Positions 8,396 to 18,123 of a stretch of DNA of 64,000 nucleotides are shown here, one piece after another. The stretch covers positions 186,001-250,000 of the forward strand of contig JAGIBL010000005.1 of NCBI GenBank assembly GCA_017744365.1. The letters run 5' to 3'. Below the pieces are notes generated by a model. It was not told the DNA's origin. It did no database searches and saw only the letters and a program-made list of their open reading frames with translations. The number at the start of each line of letters is the position of its first letter. The stretch's first letter is position 1. The DNA is from Nocardioidaceae bacterium. GTDB taxonomy: Bacteria > Actinomycetota > Actinomycetes > Propionibacteriales > Nocardioidaceae. Both the position numbers and the translations under genes were made by a program.

Positions 8396-11300
8396 TCACA
8401 TGCCGGCGGGCAGGGTGCAGGCGCGGAAGGTGGTGCCCGCCCGGACCCACACCTTCTTGGGTGCGAAGAAGCCCTGGCCGGCCGCGCTGAGCGGGTTCAG
8501 GTTGGCGACGAAGGTCTCGGTCTGCGCGGCGGTGGCCGGGTTCGGCGAGAGGCCGACGATCCCGAACGTGAAGGCCGGCACCGTGGCGTCGCGGTTGTAG
8601 AGGTTGATGCCGGAGTTCTTGTCGCCGGCGTCGACCGGACCACTGGTGGCGCTGTTGCCGGAGATGTTCGCGCACATGACCGAGCCGAACCCGGCCGCGC
8701 CCGAGCTGCCGTTCTCCACCCGGATGCCGGAGAGCAGCAGGCCGCCGAGCACGTTGGTCACCGTGTTGTTCTCCAGGCGGAGGTTGAGGGTGCCGAGCGA
8801 GTCGCGGTGCAGGATCCGGATGCCGGTGCCGTCGGTGTTGGAGACGGAGTTGTTGTTGATCGTGGCGTTGATGTTGGGGTGCGTCAGCGTGCTCAGGTCG
8901 GCCTGGATGTTCTTGTCGGTGCCCAGCGCCAGACCCGACGATCCGAACCCGTTGTTCGGCGTCATCACGTTGCCGGTGACCACGAACTTGATGGTCACGT
9001 CGCCGGCGCCGCCGATGGCGACGGCCGAGGACTTCATGTTCCGCAGCGGGCTGGCGACGGTGCCGTTGTTGGTGAGGCTGAACGCGCCGGACCCGCGACC
9101 GGTCACGCTGGCGGCGACGCCGAACCCGTTGACCTTGTTGGTCGCGTCGCCGATCACCTGGTTGCCCGACATGAGGACGGGGGCGGCGGTGCTGCCGTAG
9201 GTGCCGGCCGGGGCGGTCGCGCTGGCGGTGTTGGCGCCCTGGATCGAGATGCCGTCGCCACTCGGGAAGCCGGTCACGGTGTTGTTCGACAGGTTGCCGG
9301 TGGTCAGGCTCGCCACCGTGGTCGTCGAGCCGAACAGGTTCATGGCGATGCCGCTGCGCTTGGACAGCGCCGGGTCGGCCGAGCTCGAGATCGTGTTCCC
9401 GGTGATGACCGCGTTCGAGATGGTGCCGGCGTACTGGAAGATGTCGACGCCGCCGCCGAAGGCGTTGGACAGCGTGTTGCCGGTGATGGTGACCGCGCCG
9501 TCGACGTTGTTCGTCATCCCGCCGACCGTGTCGTTGAACGCGATCGACGAGTCGTTGTCGTTGACGTGGGTGTCGCCGGCGTTGGTGATGGTGCCGTTGG
9601 TGAAGGCGAACCCGCTGACCAGCCGGCCCTGGACGCCGCTGCGGTCGGTGCCCGAGAGCGCCATGTTGTTGAGCGAGACGTTGTTGCCGTCGTTGAGCGA
9701 GATGCCCGGCCCGGTGGTGTTGGCGATGGTGCCGCCGGAGGCCGCCGCGCCGGTGCCGGTCACGCTGAAGCTGCCGCTGGTTCCGGTGCTGGTCAGCACG
9801 ATGCCGCTCGGGGCGCCGGTGCTGGAGACCTTCTGCAGGGTGACGTTACCGGTGCCGATCGTGGTCGCGTTGATGTTCACCCCGATGCCCGTGCCCGTGG
9901 TGATCGTGTTGCCGGTGCCGCTGACGGTCAAGGTGCCGCCACCGGTCGCGTTGAGGCCGGTGCCCGACGTGGTCGTGACGGTGAGTCCGCCGTTGGTGAA
10001 CGCGGTGGTGCTGCCGGTGTTGGCGGTGAGGTCGAGCGCGTTCGAGGCTCCGGTGCTGAGCGTCTTGGTGGCGCCGCTGAACGTCGTCGTACCAGCGCTG
10101 TTGCCGGTCACGATGATGCCCGTGCCGGTACCGGTCAGGTTGCCGGAGAACGTGGTGCTCGCGGCCCGGCTGGAGACGTCCGCGGTCTTGCCGGTGGTGC
10201 TGGCGATGGAGCCGCCGTACGACACCGCGCCGGTGCCGTTGTTGACGTCGAAGCCGATCGTGGTCGCACCCGAGATGGCGCCAGCGCCCGCGCTGAAGGT
10301 CCACCCGGTGTCGGTGCCGTCGAGGTTCACGCCGTCGCTGGTGCTGTTGGTCGAGCTGACCGAGGTGAACGCCAGCGTGGTCCCGGCCGAGAGGCCGGTG
10401 GCGTCGACGGCCGGCCTGCTCGTCGCCGCGACGGTCCCGGCTGCGACGGCGATCCCGGTGGCGTTGCTGAGCACGAAGCCCGGCTGGCCGCTCGTGGTCA
10501 CCGCCATCGTGGTGAAGGCGAGGCTGCCGGTGGTCGTGGTGAGGCTGACACCGGGGCTGGCGGTGCTGCCGGTGACGCTGGTCGACGCGATGGTGCCGGA
10601 CAGTGCTGCCCCGGTGACGCTGAGCGCGCCCGCCTGGGTGGTGCTCAGCGAGACCGGCGCGGTGAAGGCCAGACCGTTGCCGGCGCCGGTGATCTCGACG
10701 CCCGGCTGGGTGGCCGCGACACCGGTGTCGGTGACGTCCATCGACCGCAGCGTCACGCCGGCCACGTTGGTGCCGAAGATGCCGCCGCCGGCGCCGTCCG
10801 GGTTGATGCTCACGCCGGCGACCTGGGTGTTCGCGGCCAGGGTGACGACGTCGGCTCCCGTCGCGGTGAGCACCGGCTTGGTGCCCGCGGCGGCGATGGT
10901 CTCCGCGGTCGCCGAGCCGACGTCGGTGCTGGTGAGCGCAACGCCCTCACCGATCAGCCTCTGCCCGGACTTGAGCGTGACCGCGCCCGTGAGCACGCCG
11001 TCACCCGGCGCGCGGCGGACGTGGATCGTCTGGTTCGCCGCGGCGACCGTCTCCGCCGCGGTCACGGTGTCGAACGGACGGGCCGCGGTGCCGTCCTGGG
11101 GGAGCGGCGCCTGGTCGGCGACGTACCAGACCACGCCGGAGAGCGTGACCGTGAACGTGATCGGCGCGCTCGCGGTGGTGCCGTCGGTGAGCTGGTAGCC
11201 GAAGGTGTCGGCCGCCAGCGTGGTGCTTGCCGGCGGCTCGTACTTCAAGGCCCCGGGACCGGTCAGGGTGATCCGGCCGTTCTGCGCGGTGGCGGCTGCG

Positions 11301-14300
11301 GAGACAGGCACGACCGTGATCGCCGACTCCAGGCCGTCGGGGTCGACCGAGGTGCCGATCAGGGCGACCGTGCGGGCCACGTTCGGCTCGGTGGTCGTGG
11401 TCCCGGCGACCAGGGTGGTGTTACGGACCCCGGTCGTGCTCGGCAGCACCGCGGGAGCGCCCGGGGCGTCGTTGACCGGGGTGATGGTCAGCGACCGCGG
11501 CTGCGCGGCGGAGGCTGCCCCGCCGTCGTTCGCCACCACCGAGACGGACCGGTCCGCGTCCGCGGGGTTGGCGGTGCCGTCGTTGCGGTGGTCCGGGTCG
11601 TCGCTGGTGTTGGCGAACTGCACGTTGCGCAAGGCGTCCTGGAACTGGGCGACGGTGCCGCCCGCGCGGGTGATGGTGAGGATCCCCGAGGTGAACGAGG
11701 TGGTGAAGCCGGTGACGGCCGGGTTCACCCGCAGCGTGTCGAACGCGGCGTCGAAGCCGGCGCCGAGGGTCACCGTGACCGAGGAGAGCGTCGTGCTGTC
11801 CGGGTCGGTGATCGAGGTCGCCGGGCCGAACAGGTTCTGGAAGCCGGCCTGCTCGGCGTACGGCGAACCGGCCGAGGTGTCCAGGCTCACCACCGGCGGG
11901 TCGTTGACCTGGGTGATCGCGATGCTCTTGGTCGCCACGAACGACAGCGGCGAGGCGACCTGGAAGCGGATCGCCCTGCTGGTGCCGGGGGCGTCGTTGG
12001 TCGGGTTCGCGAAGGTGACCGTGCGCAGCACCGCCTGGTAGTCGGCGGCGGTGCCGGAGCCGGTCAGGGTCAGCACGTTGGTGCCCGTGTCGAACGAGCC
12101 GGTGATGCTCGCGGTCGGGGTGAACGCGAGCGTGTCGCCGGCGAGCGGTCCCGTGATCGAGGCCGTGGCCGTGCTCAGCGTGCCGCCGTCGACGTCGGTC
12201 ACGGTCAGGGCGCCGTCGACCACGACGGCCGGGTTCTGCTCGGTGTACGCCGTGCTGCCGGCGCTCGTGGTGATCGTGGCCGGGTCGTCGACCGCGCTCA
12301 CGTTGACCGTCCGGGTGGGCGCGCCGCTGGTGCCGCCGTCGCCGTCGGTGAGGACGAACCGGATCGTCCGCGCGGCGGTGACCGGGTTGTCGGAAACGTC
12401 GGCGTAGGTGACGTTGCGCAGCAGCGCCTGGACCGCGGCCGGGGTGGCGCTACTGGTCAGGGTGATGACCATCGGGGTGGTGCCGGTGCCTCCGGTGACG
12501 GTGCCGATGAGCACACCGCTGAAGGTGACGTTGACGCCGGTGAGGCCGATCGCCCCGGCGCCGGTGCCCTGGTTGCGGATCGAGAGACGGTCCTCGGCCT
12601 GGCCGCCGGAGGAGAAGTCGACGGTGAGGGTGCCGGTGTCGAAGTTGGCCGAGTCGGGGTCGGTGACGGTGCCGGTCGCGGTGACGATCGTGGCCACCGC
12701 GTTCTCGGTGTAGGCGAGCGCACCCGCCTCGATCGCGGCGATCACCGGGGCGCTGTTGACCGCGACGACGGTGACGTTCCGGCTGTTCGGCGTGCTCGAG
12801 CCGCCGTCGCCGTCGGTGAGCACGACCCTGATGGTGCGCTGGGTGGTGATCGGCGTGCTGGAGGCGTCGGTGTAGGTGACGTTGCGCAGCAGGGCCTGGG
12901 TCGTCACCGGGGTGGCGGCTGCGTTGAGGGTGATGGTCAGCGGGGTGCCACCGGTGCCGCCGGAGAAGGTGCCGATGGTGGTGCCGGCGTAGGTGACGGT
13001 GGCGCCGGAGACGCCGATCTGGCCGGCGCCGGTGCCCTGGTTGCGGATCGCGAGCTGGTCCTCGGCCTGCCCGCCGGCGGAGAAGTCGACCGTCAGCGTG
13101 CCGCTGCTGAAGTCCGCCGAGTCCGGGTCCGCGACCGTGCCAGCGGGGGAGAACGGCGTCGGCGCGTCGCCTTCGGTGTAGGTGAGGGCCGCGGCCTCCA
13201 GCCCGACGCTCGGCGCATCGTTCACGGGCGCGACCGTGACGGTCCTGGTCGCCGGGTCGCTGGTGCTGGTGCCGTCGTCCGCGACGAAGGTGAGGGTCCG
13301 GGTGAGCCCGGACGGGTTGTCGCCGGGGGAGGTGAAGGCGACGACCCGGGCCAGGGTCTCGTAGACCGACGCGGGTGCGTTGCCGACGAGGGTGAGGGTG
13401 CCCGTGGCGGCGTTGAACGACGAGGACACCGACCCGTTGCTGGCGCCGAGGATGAGGTCGTGGCCGTTGTCGTAGTTGCCGGTGATCTGGACGGTCATCC
13501 CGACGAGGTCGCTGTCGAGGTCGGTCACGGTCAGTCCGGGATCGATGGCCACGGCGCTGCCGCCCTCGACGTACGCCGCGGATCCTGCACTGGTGGTGAC
13601 CACGGGCGCCTCGGTGGGACCGGTGACGTCGATGCCGCGGGACCCGGTCAGGCTGGTGCCGCCGTCGCCGTCGGTGACGGTGAGCTGCAGCAGCCGGCTG
13701 CTCGATCCGGGGGCGCTGCCGACGTTGCGGTAGGTGACGGCGCGGGTCACGGCCTGGGCCACGGCCGGCGTCGCGCTGGCGTTGAAGGTCACCACCAGGG
13801 AGGTGGCGCCGCTGCCGCCGGCGAAGGTGCCGACGGTGGTGCCGGCGAAGGTGACGCTGCTGCCCGAGACGCCGATCTGGCCGGCCCCGGTGCCCTGGTT
13901 CTGGATCTCGATCCGGTCGTCGGTCTGCGCACCGATCGCGTTGACCACCGTCAGGGTGCCGGTCGCGAAGTCGGGCGAGTCGCTGTCGGTGACGGTCGCG
14001 CCCGGCGAGACGACCACAGCCGGGTCGCCGGTCGTGTACGCGAGAGCGGTCAGCTCGGGGATGACCAGCAGGGGCGCGACGTTGCCGCCGCCGCTCACGG
14101 TGATCGAGCGGGTCGCGGGCGCGCTGGTCCCGCCGTCGCCGTCGGTCAGCACGAACCGGACGGTGCGTCCGGCCGTGACCGGGCTCGCCGCGATGTCGCG
14201 GTAGGTGATGTTCCGGAGCAGGGCCTGGGCTGCGGCCGGGGTGGCGTTGAGGTTGAGCACGACCACCAGGGGCGTGGTTCCGGTACCGCCGGTGAAGGTG

Positions 14301-17300
14301 CCGATGGTGACGCCGCCGAAGGTGACGTCGGCACCGGAGATGCCGATCTGACCCGCCGCGGTGCCCTGGTGGCGGATCTCCAGCCGGTCCTCGGCCTGGC
14401 CGCCGGCGGAGAAGTCGGCGGTCAGCGTGCCGGTGCCGAAGTTGGCCGAGTCGACGTCGGTCACGGTGCCGGTCGCGGTGACGACCGCGGCCGGGTCGTT
14501 CGCGCCGTAGGCCAGTGCGCCGGCCTCGACGGCTGCGATGACCGGGCTGTCGTTGACCGCGGTCACGGTGACGTTCCGGCTCGCGGGCGCGCTGGTGCCG
14601 CCGTCGCCGTCGGTGAGCACGAACCGCACCGTGCGGGTCGCGGTCGAGGGACTGTCGGAGACGTTGCGGTAGGTGACGTTGCGCACGAGGGCCTGGGCCG
14701 CGGCGGGGGAGGCGCTGGCATTGAGGGTGATCACGAGCGGGGTGGTGCCGCTGCCGCCGGCCACGGTGCCGATCGGCACGCCGCCGTAGGTGACGCTCGC
14801 TCCGGAGACGCCGATCTGGCCCGGCAGCACGCCCTGGTTGCGGATCTCCAGGCGGTCCGACGCGCTGCCGCCCGCGGTGTAGTCCACGGTCAGGGTGCCG
14901 GTGTCCAGGTTTGCCGAGTCGACGTCGGTGACGGTGCCGGTCGCCGTGATCGGAAGGCCCGGCCCGTTCTCGGCGTACGACACCGAGCCGGCCTCGACCG
15001 CGGCGATGACGGGGGCGTCGTTCGACCCGGTGACGGTGATGGTGACCGTCGCGGTGTCGGTGCCGCCGTGGCCGTCGGAAGCGGTGTAGGTGAAGGTGTC
15101 GGTGGCGGTGTCGCCGGCGCCGAGGGACTCGAAGGCACCGTTCGGGTCGTAGGTGACGTCGGTGCCGTTGTTGGTGACGGTGCCGACGGTGCCGGTGGTG
15201 TCGACCGCCGTGACGCTCAGGGTGTCGCTGTCGGCGTCGGTGTCGTTGGCGAGCACGGTGACGGTGCTCCCGGAGCTGTTCTCGCCGACGCTCGCGTTGT
15301 CGTCGTTCGCGACCGGCGGGGTGTTGGCCGCGCAGGTCACCGTGATCGAGACGGTCGCCGAGCTGCCGCCGTTGAGCGTGTAGCCGAAGGTGTCCGGCCC
15401 ACTGGTGCCGCAGAAGCCGGCGTCGGGCTGGTAGGTCAGGCCGGTGGCTGCCCCGGGGCTGCCGCCGGTGAGCACGACGGTGCCGTGCGCCGGGTCGGTG
15501 GCCGAGGCGATGGCCAGCGGACCGCCGTCGGGGTCGGTGTCGTTGGCGAGCACGGGCACCGGGGTGGCCGGAGCGTTCTGGGCCACGGTGGCGCTGTCCG
15601 CGACGGCGACCGGCGGGTCGTCGACCGCGCTCACGGTGACGTTCCGGGTCTTGGATGCGCTGGTGCCGCCGTCACCGTCGGTGAGCACGAACCGCACCGT
15701 GCGGGTGGCGGTCGAGGGACTCTCGGAGACGTTGCGGAAGGTGACGTTGCGCAGCAGCGCCTGGGCCGCGGCCGGGGTGGCGCTGGTGTTGAAGGTGACC
15801 ACCAGCGGAGTGGTGCCGGTGCCGCCGGTGACGGTGCCGATCGGGACGCCGCCGAAGCTGACGGTGCTGCCGGAGAGGCCGATCTGGCCGGGCAGCACGC
15901 CCTGGTCGCGGATCTCGAGCCGGTCCGCTGCGCCGCCACCGGCGGTGTAGTCCACGGTCAGGGTGCCGGTGCCGAGGTTGGCCGAGTCCACATCGGTGAC
16001 CGTGCCGGTCGCGGTGACCGGGGTGGCCGCGTCGTTCTCGGTGTAGGCCAGCGCGCCACCCTCGAGCCCGGTGATCGACGGCGCGTTGTTCACCCCGGTG
16101 ACGGTGATCGTGACGGTGGCGGTGTCGGTGCCGCCGTGCCCGTCGGAGACGGTGTAGCTGAACGTGTCCGTGCCCGTCCCGCCGGCCGGCAGCGCGCTGA
16201 ACGCGCTGTTCGGGTTGTAGGTGATGTCGGTGCCGTTGTTGGTGAGGGTGCCGAGGGTTCCGGTGGTGTCGACCCCGGTGACGCTGAGGGTGTCGCCGTC
16301 CACGTCGGTGTCGTTGGCCAGCACGTCGACCGTGCCGGCGCCGTCGTTCTCGAGGACGGTGGCGCCGTCGTCGACCGCGGTGGGCGGGTGGTTCGCCGCG
16401 GCGACGCCGGTGACGGTGATGGTCACGGTGGCGGTGTCGGTGCCGCCGTGCCCGTCGGAGGCGGTGTAGGTGAACGTGTCGGTCGCGGTCTCGCCGGTGC
16501 CGAGGGAGTCGAAGGCGCCGTTCGGGTCGTAGGTCACGTCGGTGCCGTTGTTGGTGACCGAGCCGAGCGTGCCGGTGGTGTCGACGGCGGAGATGGCCAG
16601 GCTGTCGCCGTCGGGGTCGGTGTCGTTGCCGAGCACGTCGATCGTGGTGGTGGAGCTGTTCTCGGCGACCGTCTTGCTGTCGTCGTGGGCGGCCGGCGGG
16701 TCGTTCTCGCCGGTGATGGTGACCGTGACGGTGGCGGTGTCGACGCCGCCGTGCCCGTCGGAGACGGTGTAGGTGAACGTGTCGGTCGTGCTCTCGCCGG
16801 TGCCGAGGGAGTCGAAGGCGCCGTTCGGGTCGTAGGTCACGTCGGTGCCGTTGTTGGTGACCGAGCCGAGCGTGCCGGTGGTGTCGATCGCGGTGACGGC
16901 GAGGGTGTCGCCGTCGGGGTCGGTGTCGTTGGCGAGCACGTCGACCACGGTGGCGCCGTCGCCCTCCGCGACGGTCCGGGTGTCGTCGTGCGCGGCCGGG
17001 GACTCGTTCGCCGGGGTGGTCGCCTCGTAGTCCTCGAGCGTGGTCACCGGCGAGGTCCGGTTGCTGGCCGAGCCGATCTTGGAGAGCACGGTCTTGTTCG
17101 TGCCGGCCGCGCCGATGGTCACGTTGGACCAGGAGCCGAGGATGCGGCTGGTGCTGCTCGGTGCGACGGCGGCCGACGAGAACGCGCCGTGCGAGGCCAC
17201 GAAGGTCCCGGCCAGGCTCGACTGCGCGGCCGTCGGGATCAGCGTGCCGGTGGTGCGGTTGCGGCCGCAGACCACCAGGGTGTGCCCGGTGCTGCCGGCC

Positions 17301-17905
17301 GTCGCGGTCCTGCTCGGCGGCGGGCAGGCCAGTCCGGGCGTGCTCGTCTCGGGGTCCACCACGACGTCGAGGACCTCGAACGAGTAGGCGGTCACGCCGA
17401 GCCCCGGCGGTGTCGCCGCGGCGGCGCTCATCCGGCTGGGCCGGTCGAACGCGTCGCTGCGGCTGACCAGGACGCCCCAGGTGCCGGCGGTGCTCTGCCG
17501 CCCGGCCGGCGCGTACGCGGTCACCTGGAACGCCGAGCTCGACGTCCCGGGCTGGATGTCGTCGGCGGGCGTGGCGGCGCTGCGGAAGCGGCACATCGTG
17601 TCGGAGCGGCTGACGGTCCAGCCGGCCGGCGCGGCCGGGCAGCCCGTGATGACCCAGGTCTTGCCCGGCCGGTCGATCTCGACGGCGCCGATCGAGTCGG
17701 TGGTGCCGGTGTTCTCGACGGTGAACGTGAAGGTCGTGCCCGGGGCGTCACCGAGGTACTGCACGTTCGGGTCCACGCCGGCGCGCGCCGAGAACGTCGC
17801 CGCGCTGCTGCTGTGGAGGGCGGCGCCGCCCAGGACGCTCGCGATGACCAGGCCCAGGGTGAGAACCACCCGGCCGACCGGCAGTGACAGGTCGCGGACA
17901 GACAT
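8396..17905 (-). CDS. Giant secreted cadherin-like/Ig-like repeat and beta-helix protein
   Basis: The 3,169-residue protein begins MSVRDLSLPVGRVVLTLGLV, a signal peptide with likely cleavage near SSSA-ATFSA (about 35). Residues 36-300 form an N-terminal region with few cysteines. Residues 300-610 hold cadherin-like repeats of about 101 residues (VLANDTDPDGDTL, TFTYTVSDGHGGVDTATV). From about 610 to 2,260 are mostly 130-145-residue repeats (YTEN, TATGTVTDVDSAN, RFVLTDGDGGTS). From about 2,263 to 3,110 short N/T/G-rich turns such as VTITGNTLSNAFGGG suggest a right-handed beta-helix. No sortase motif or membrane anchor ends the protein. The DPDGD motifs suggest calcium binding. Start 17905 has GGAG 8 bases upstream. 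Confidence 0.88.
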   Translation of the reverse strand: MSVRDLSLPVGRVVLTLGLVIASVLGGAALHSSSAATFSARAGVDPNVQYLGDAPGTTFTFTVENTGTTDSIGAVEIDRPGKTWVITGCPAAPAGWTVSRSDTMCRFRSAATPADDIQPGTSSSAFQVTAYAPAGRQSTAGTWGVLVSRSDAFDRPSRMSAAAATPPGLGVTAYSFEVLDVVVDPETSTPGLACPPPSRTATAGSTGHTLVVCGRNRTTGTLIPTAAQSSLAGTFVASHGAFSSAAVAPSSTSRILGSWSNVTIGAAGTNKTVLSKIGSASNRTSPVTTLEDYEATTPANESPAAHDDTRTVAEGDGATVVDVLANDTDPDGDTLAVTAIDTTGTLGSVTNNGTDVTYDPNGAFDSLGTGESTTDTFTYTVSDGHGGVDTATVTVTITGENDPPAAHDDSKTVAENSSTTTIDVLGNDTDPDGDSLAISAVDTTGTLGSVTNNGTDVTYDPNGAFDSLGTGETATDTFTYTASDGHGGTDTATVTITVTGVAAANHPPTAVDDGATVLENDGAGTVDVLANDTDVDGDTLSVTGVDTTGTLGTLTNNGTDITYNPNSAFSALPAGGTGTDTFSYTVSDGHGGTDTATVTITVTGVNNAPSITGLEGGALAYTENDAATPVTATGTVTDVDSANLGTGTLTVDYTAGGGAADRLEIRDQGVLPGQIGLSGSTVSFGGVPIGTVTGGTGTTPLVVTFNTSATPAAAQALLRNVTFRNVSESPSTATRTVRFVLTDGDGGTSASKTRNVTVSAVDDPPVAVADSATVAQNAPATPVPVLANDTDPDGGPLAIASATDPAHGTVVLTGGSPGAATGLTYQPDAGFCGTSGPDTFGYTLNGGSSATVSITVTCAANTPPVANDDNASVGENSSGSTVTVLANDTDADSDTLSVTAVDTTGTVGTVTNNGTDVTYDPNGAFESLGAGDTATDTFTYTASDGHGGTDTATVTITVTGSNDAPVIAAVEAGSVSYAENGPGLPITATGTVTDVDSANLDTGTLTVDYTAGGSASDRLEIRNQGVLPGQIGVSGASVTYGGVPIGTVAGGSGTTPLVITLNASASPAAAQALVRNVTYRNVSDSPSTATRTVRFVLTDGDGGTSAPASRNVTVTAVNDSPVIAAVEAGALAYGANDPAAVVTATGTVTDVDSANFGTGTLTADFSAGGQAEDRLEIRHQGTAAGQIGISGADVTFGGVTIGTFTGGTGTTPLVVVLNLNATPAAAQALLRNITYRDIAASPVTAGRTVRFVLTDGDGGTSAPATRSITVSGGGNVAPLLVIPELTALAYTTGDPAVVVSPGATVTDSDSPDFATGTLTVVNAIGAQTDDRIEIQNQGTGAGQIGVSGSSVTFAGTTVGTFAGGSGATSLVVTFNASATPAVAQAVTRAVTYRNVGSAPGSSSRLLQLTVTDGDGGTSLTGSRGIDVTGPTEAPVVTTSAGSAAYVEGGSAVAIDPGLTVTDLDSDLVGMTVQITGNYDNGHDLILGASNGSVSSSFNAATGTLTLVGNAPASVYETLARVVAFTSPGDNPSGLTRTLTFVADDGTSTSDPATRTVTVAPVNDAPSVGLEAAALTYTEGDAPTPFSPAGTVADPDSADFSSGTLTVDFSAGGQAEDQLAIRNQGTGAGQIGVSGATVTYAGTTIGTFSGGTGGTPLTITLNAAATPVTTQALLRNVTYTDASSTPITTQRTIRVVLTDGDGGSSTPNSRNVTVVAVNSAPVIAAIEAGALAYTENAVATIVTATGTVTDPDSANFDTGTLTVDFSSGGQAEDRLSIRNQGTGAGAIGLTGVNVTFSGVLIGTVTGGTGTTPMVITLTSSATPAAVQALLRNVTYADVSDNPVTAARTIRFVLTDGDGGTSGAPTRTVNVSAVDDPATITTSAGSTAYTEQNPAVVVDGALTVTDVDGGTLSTATASITGPLAGDTLAFTPTASITGSFDTGTNVLTLTGSGTAADYQAVLRTVTFANPTNDAPGTSRAIRFQVASPLSFVATKSIAITQVNDPPVVSLDTSAGSPYAEQAGFQNLFGPATSITDPDSTTLSSVTVTLGAGFDAAFDTLRVNPAVTGFTTSFTSGILTITRAGGTVAQFQDALRNVQFANTSDDPDHRNDGTANPADADRSVSVVANDGGAASAAQPRSLTITPVNDAPGAPAVLPSTTGVRNTTLVAGTTTTEPNVARTVALIGTSVDPDGLESAITVVPVSAAATAQNGRITLTGPGALKYEPPASTTLAADTFGYQLTDGTTASAPITFTVTLSGVVWYVADQAPLPQDGTAARPFDTVTAAETVAAANQTIHVRRAPGDGVLTGAVTLKSGQRLIGEGVALTSTDVGSATAETIAAAGTKPVLTATGADVVTLAANTQVAGVSINPDGAGGGIFGTNVAGVTLRSMDVTDTGVAATQPGVEITGAGNGLAFTAPVSLSTTQAGALSVTGAALSGTIASTSVTGSTASPGVSLTTTTGSLAFTTMAVTTSGQPGFVLSNATGIAVAAGTVAATSRPAVDATGLSAGTTLAFTSVSSTNSTSDGVNLDGTDTGWTFSAGAGAISGATTIGFDVNNGTGAVSYGGSIASTTGKTADVSSRAASTTFSGNLTGTGTGIIVTGNSAGTTTFSGATKTLSTGASNALDLTANTGSTTAFTNGGLTVTTTSGTGLNATGGGTLTVSGTGNTITTGTGIGVNINATTIGTGNVTLQKVSSTGAPSGIVLTSTGTSGSFSVTGTGAAASGGTIANTTGPGISLNDGNNVSLNNMALSGTDRSGVQGRLVSGFAFTNGTITNAGDTHVNDNDSSIAFNDTVGGMTNNVDGAVTITGNTLSNAFGGGVDIFQYAGTISNAVITGNTISSSADPALSKRSGIAMNLFGSTTTVASLTTGNLSNNTVTGFPSGDGISIQGANTASATAPAGTYGSTAAPVLMSGNQVIGDATNKVNGFGVAASVTGRGSGAFSLTNNGTVASPLRNMKSSAVAIGGAGDVTIKFVVTGNVMTPNNGFGSSGLALGTDKNIQADLSTLTHPNINATINNNSVSNTDGTGIRILHRDSLGTLNLRLENNTVTNVLGGLLLSGIRVENGSSGAAGFGSVMCANISGNSATSGPVDAGDKNSGINLYNRDATVPAFTFGIVGLSPNPATAAQTETFVANLNPLSAAGQGFFAPKKVWVRAGTTFRACTLPAGM
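16491..16887 (-). repeat. Two identical 94-bp direct repeats in the giant gene
   Basis: Bases 16491-16584 and 16794-16887 are identical over 94 bp and exactly 303 bp (101 codons) apart. They encode the same part of two adjacent cadherin-like modules (about residues 440-471 and 339-370). Nearby modules near 15,100 and 16,200 are only similar. The identity points to recent duplication or gene conversion and could allow module gain or loss by recombination. Confidence 0.9.
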
Positions 17906-17953
17906 CCGGCGGCTCCAAGGTCGAGATCCGAGGGTCGGCCGCGCGGACATGCC

Positions 17954-17973
17954 AAACATGGCTTGCCATGTTT
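17954..17973. promoter_or_regulatory. Perfect 20-bp palindrome, candidate operator of the giant/tail-collar operon
   Basis: AAACATGGCTTGCCATGTTT has two perfect 9-bp arms and a TT centre. It lies 49 bases upstream of the giant gene start in the 218-base divergent gap to the winged-helix gene at 18124. Its length and symmetry fit a dimeric HTH repressor site. No adjacent regulator gene was found to pair it with. Confidence 0.5.
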
Positions 17974-18123
17974 ACGAGACCCGCACCCCTTGGAAAGTGA
18001 CGTTAGAGACCACCCAGATGTGACGCCATAGTCCGTTTGGAGGGCTGGGCTTCCACCTTGTCCGTTATCTCCCGGCATGTGCCGGTCCCCGACGATGTCG
18101 GTCGTCTCCGGTTGGATGGAGGC

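Noticed and set aside
8357-17887. A very long open frame on the plus strand opposite the giant gene
   Set aside because: It is a codon-bias shadow. The minus frame has a signal peptide, repeated beta modules and a ribosome site, while the plus frame is low-complexity without domains.
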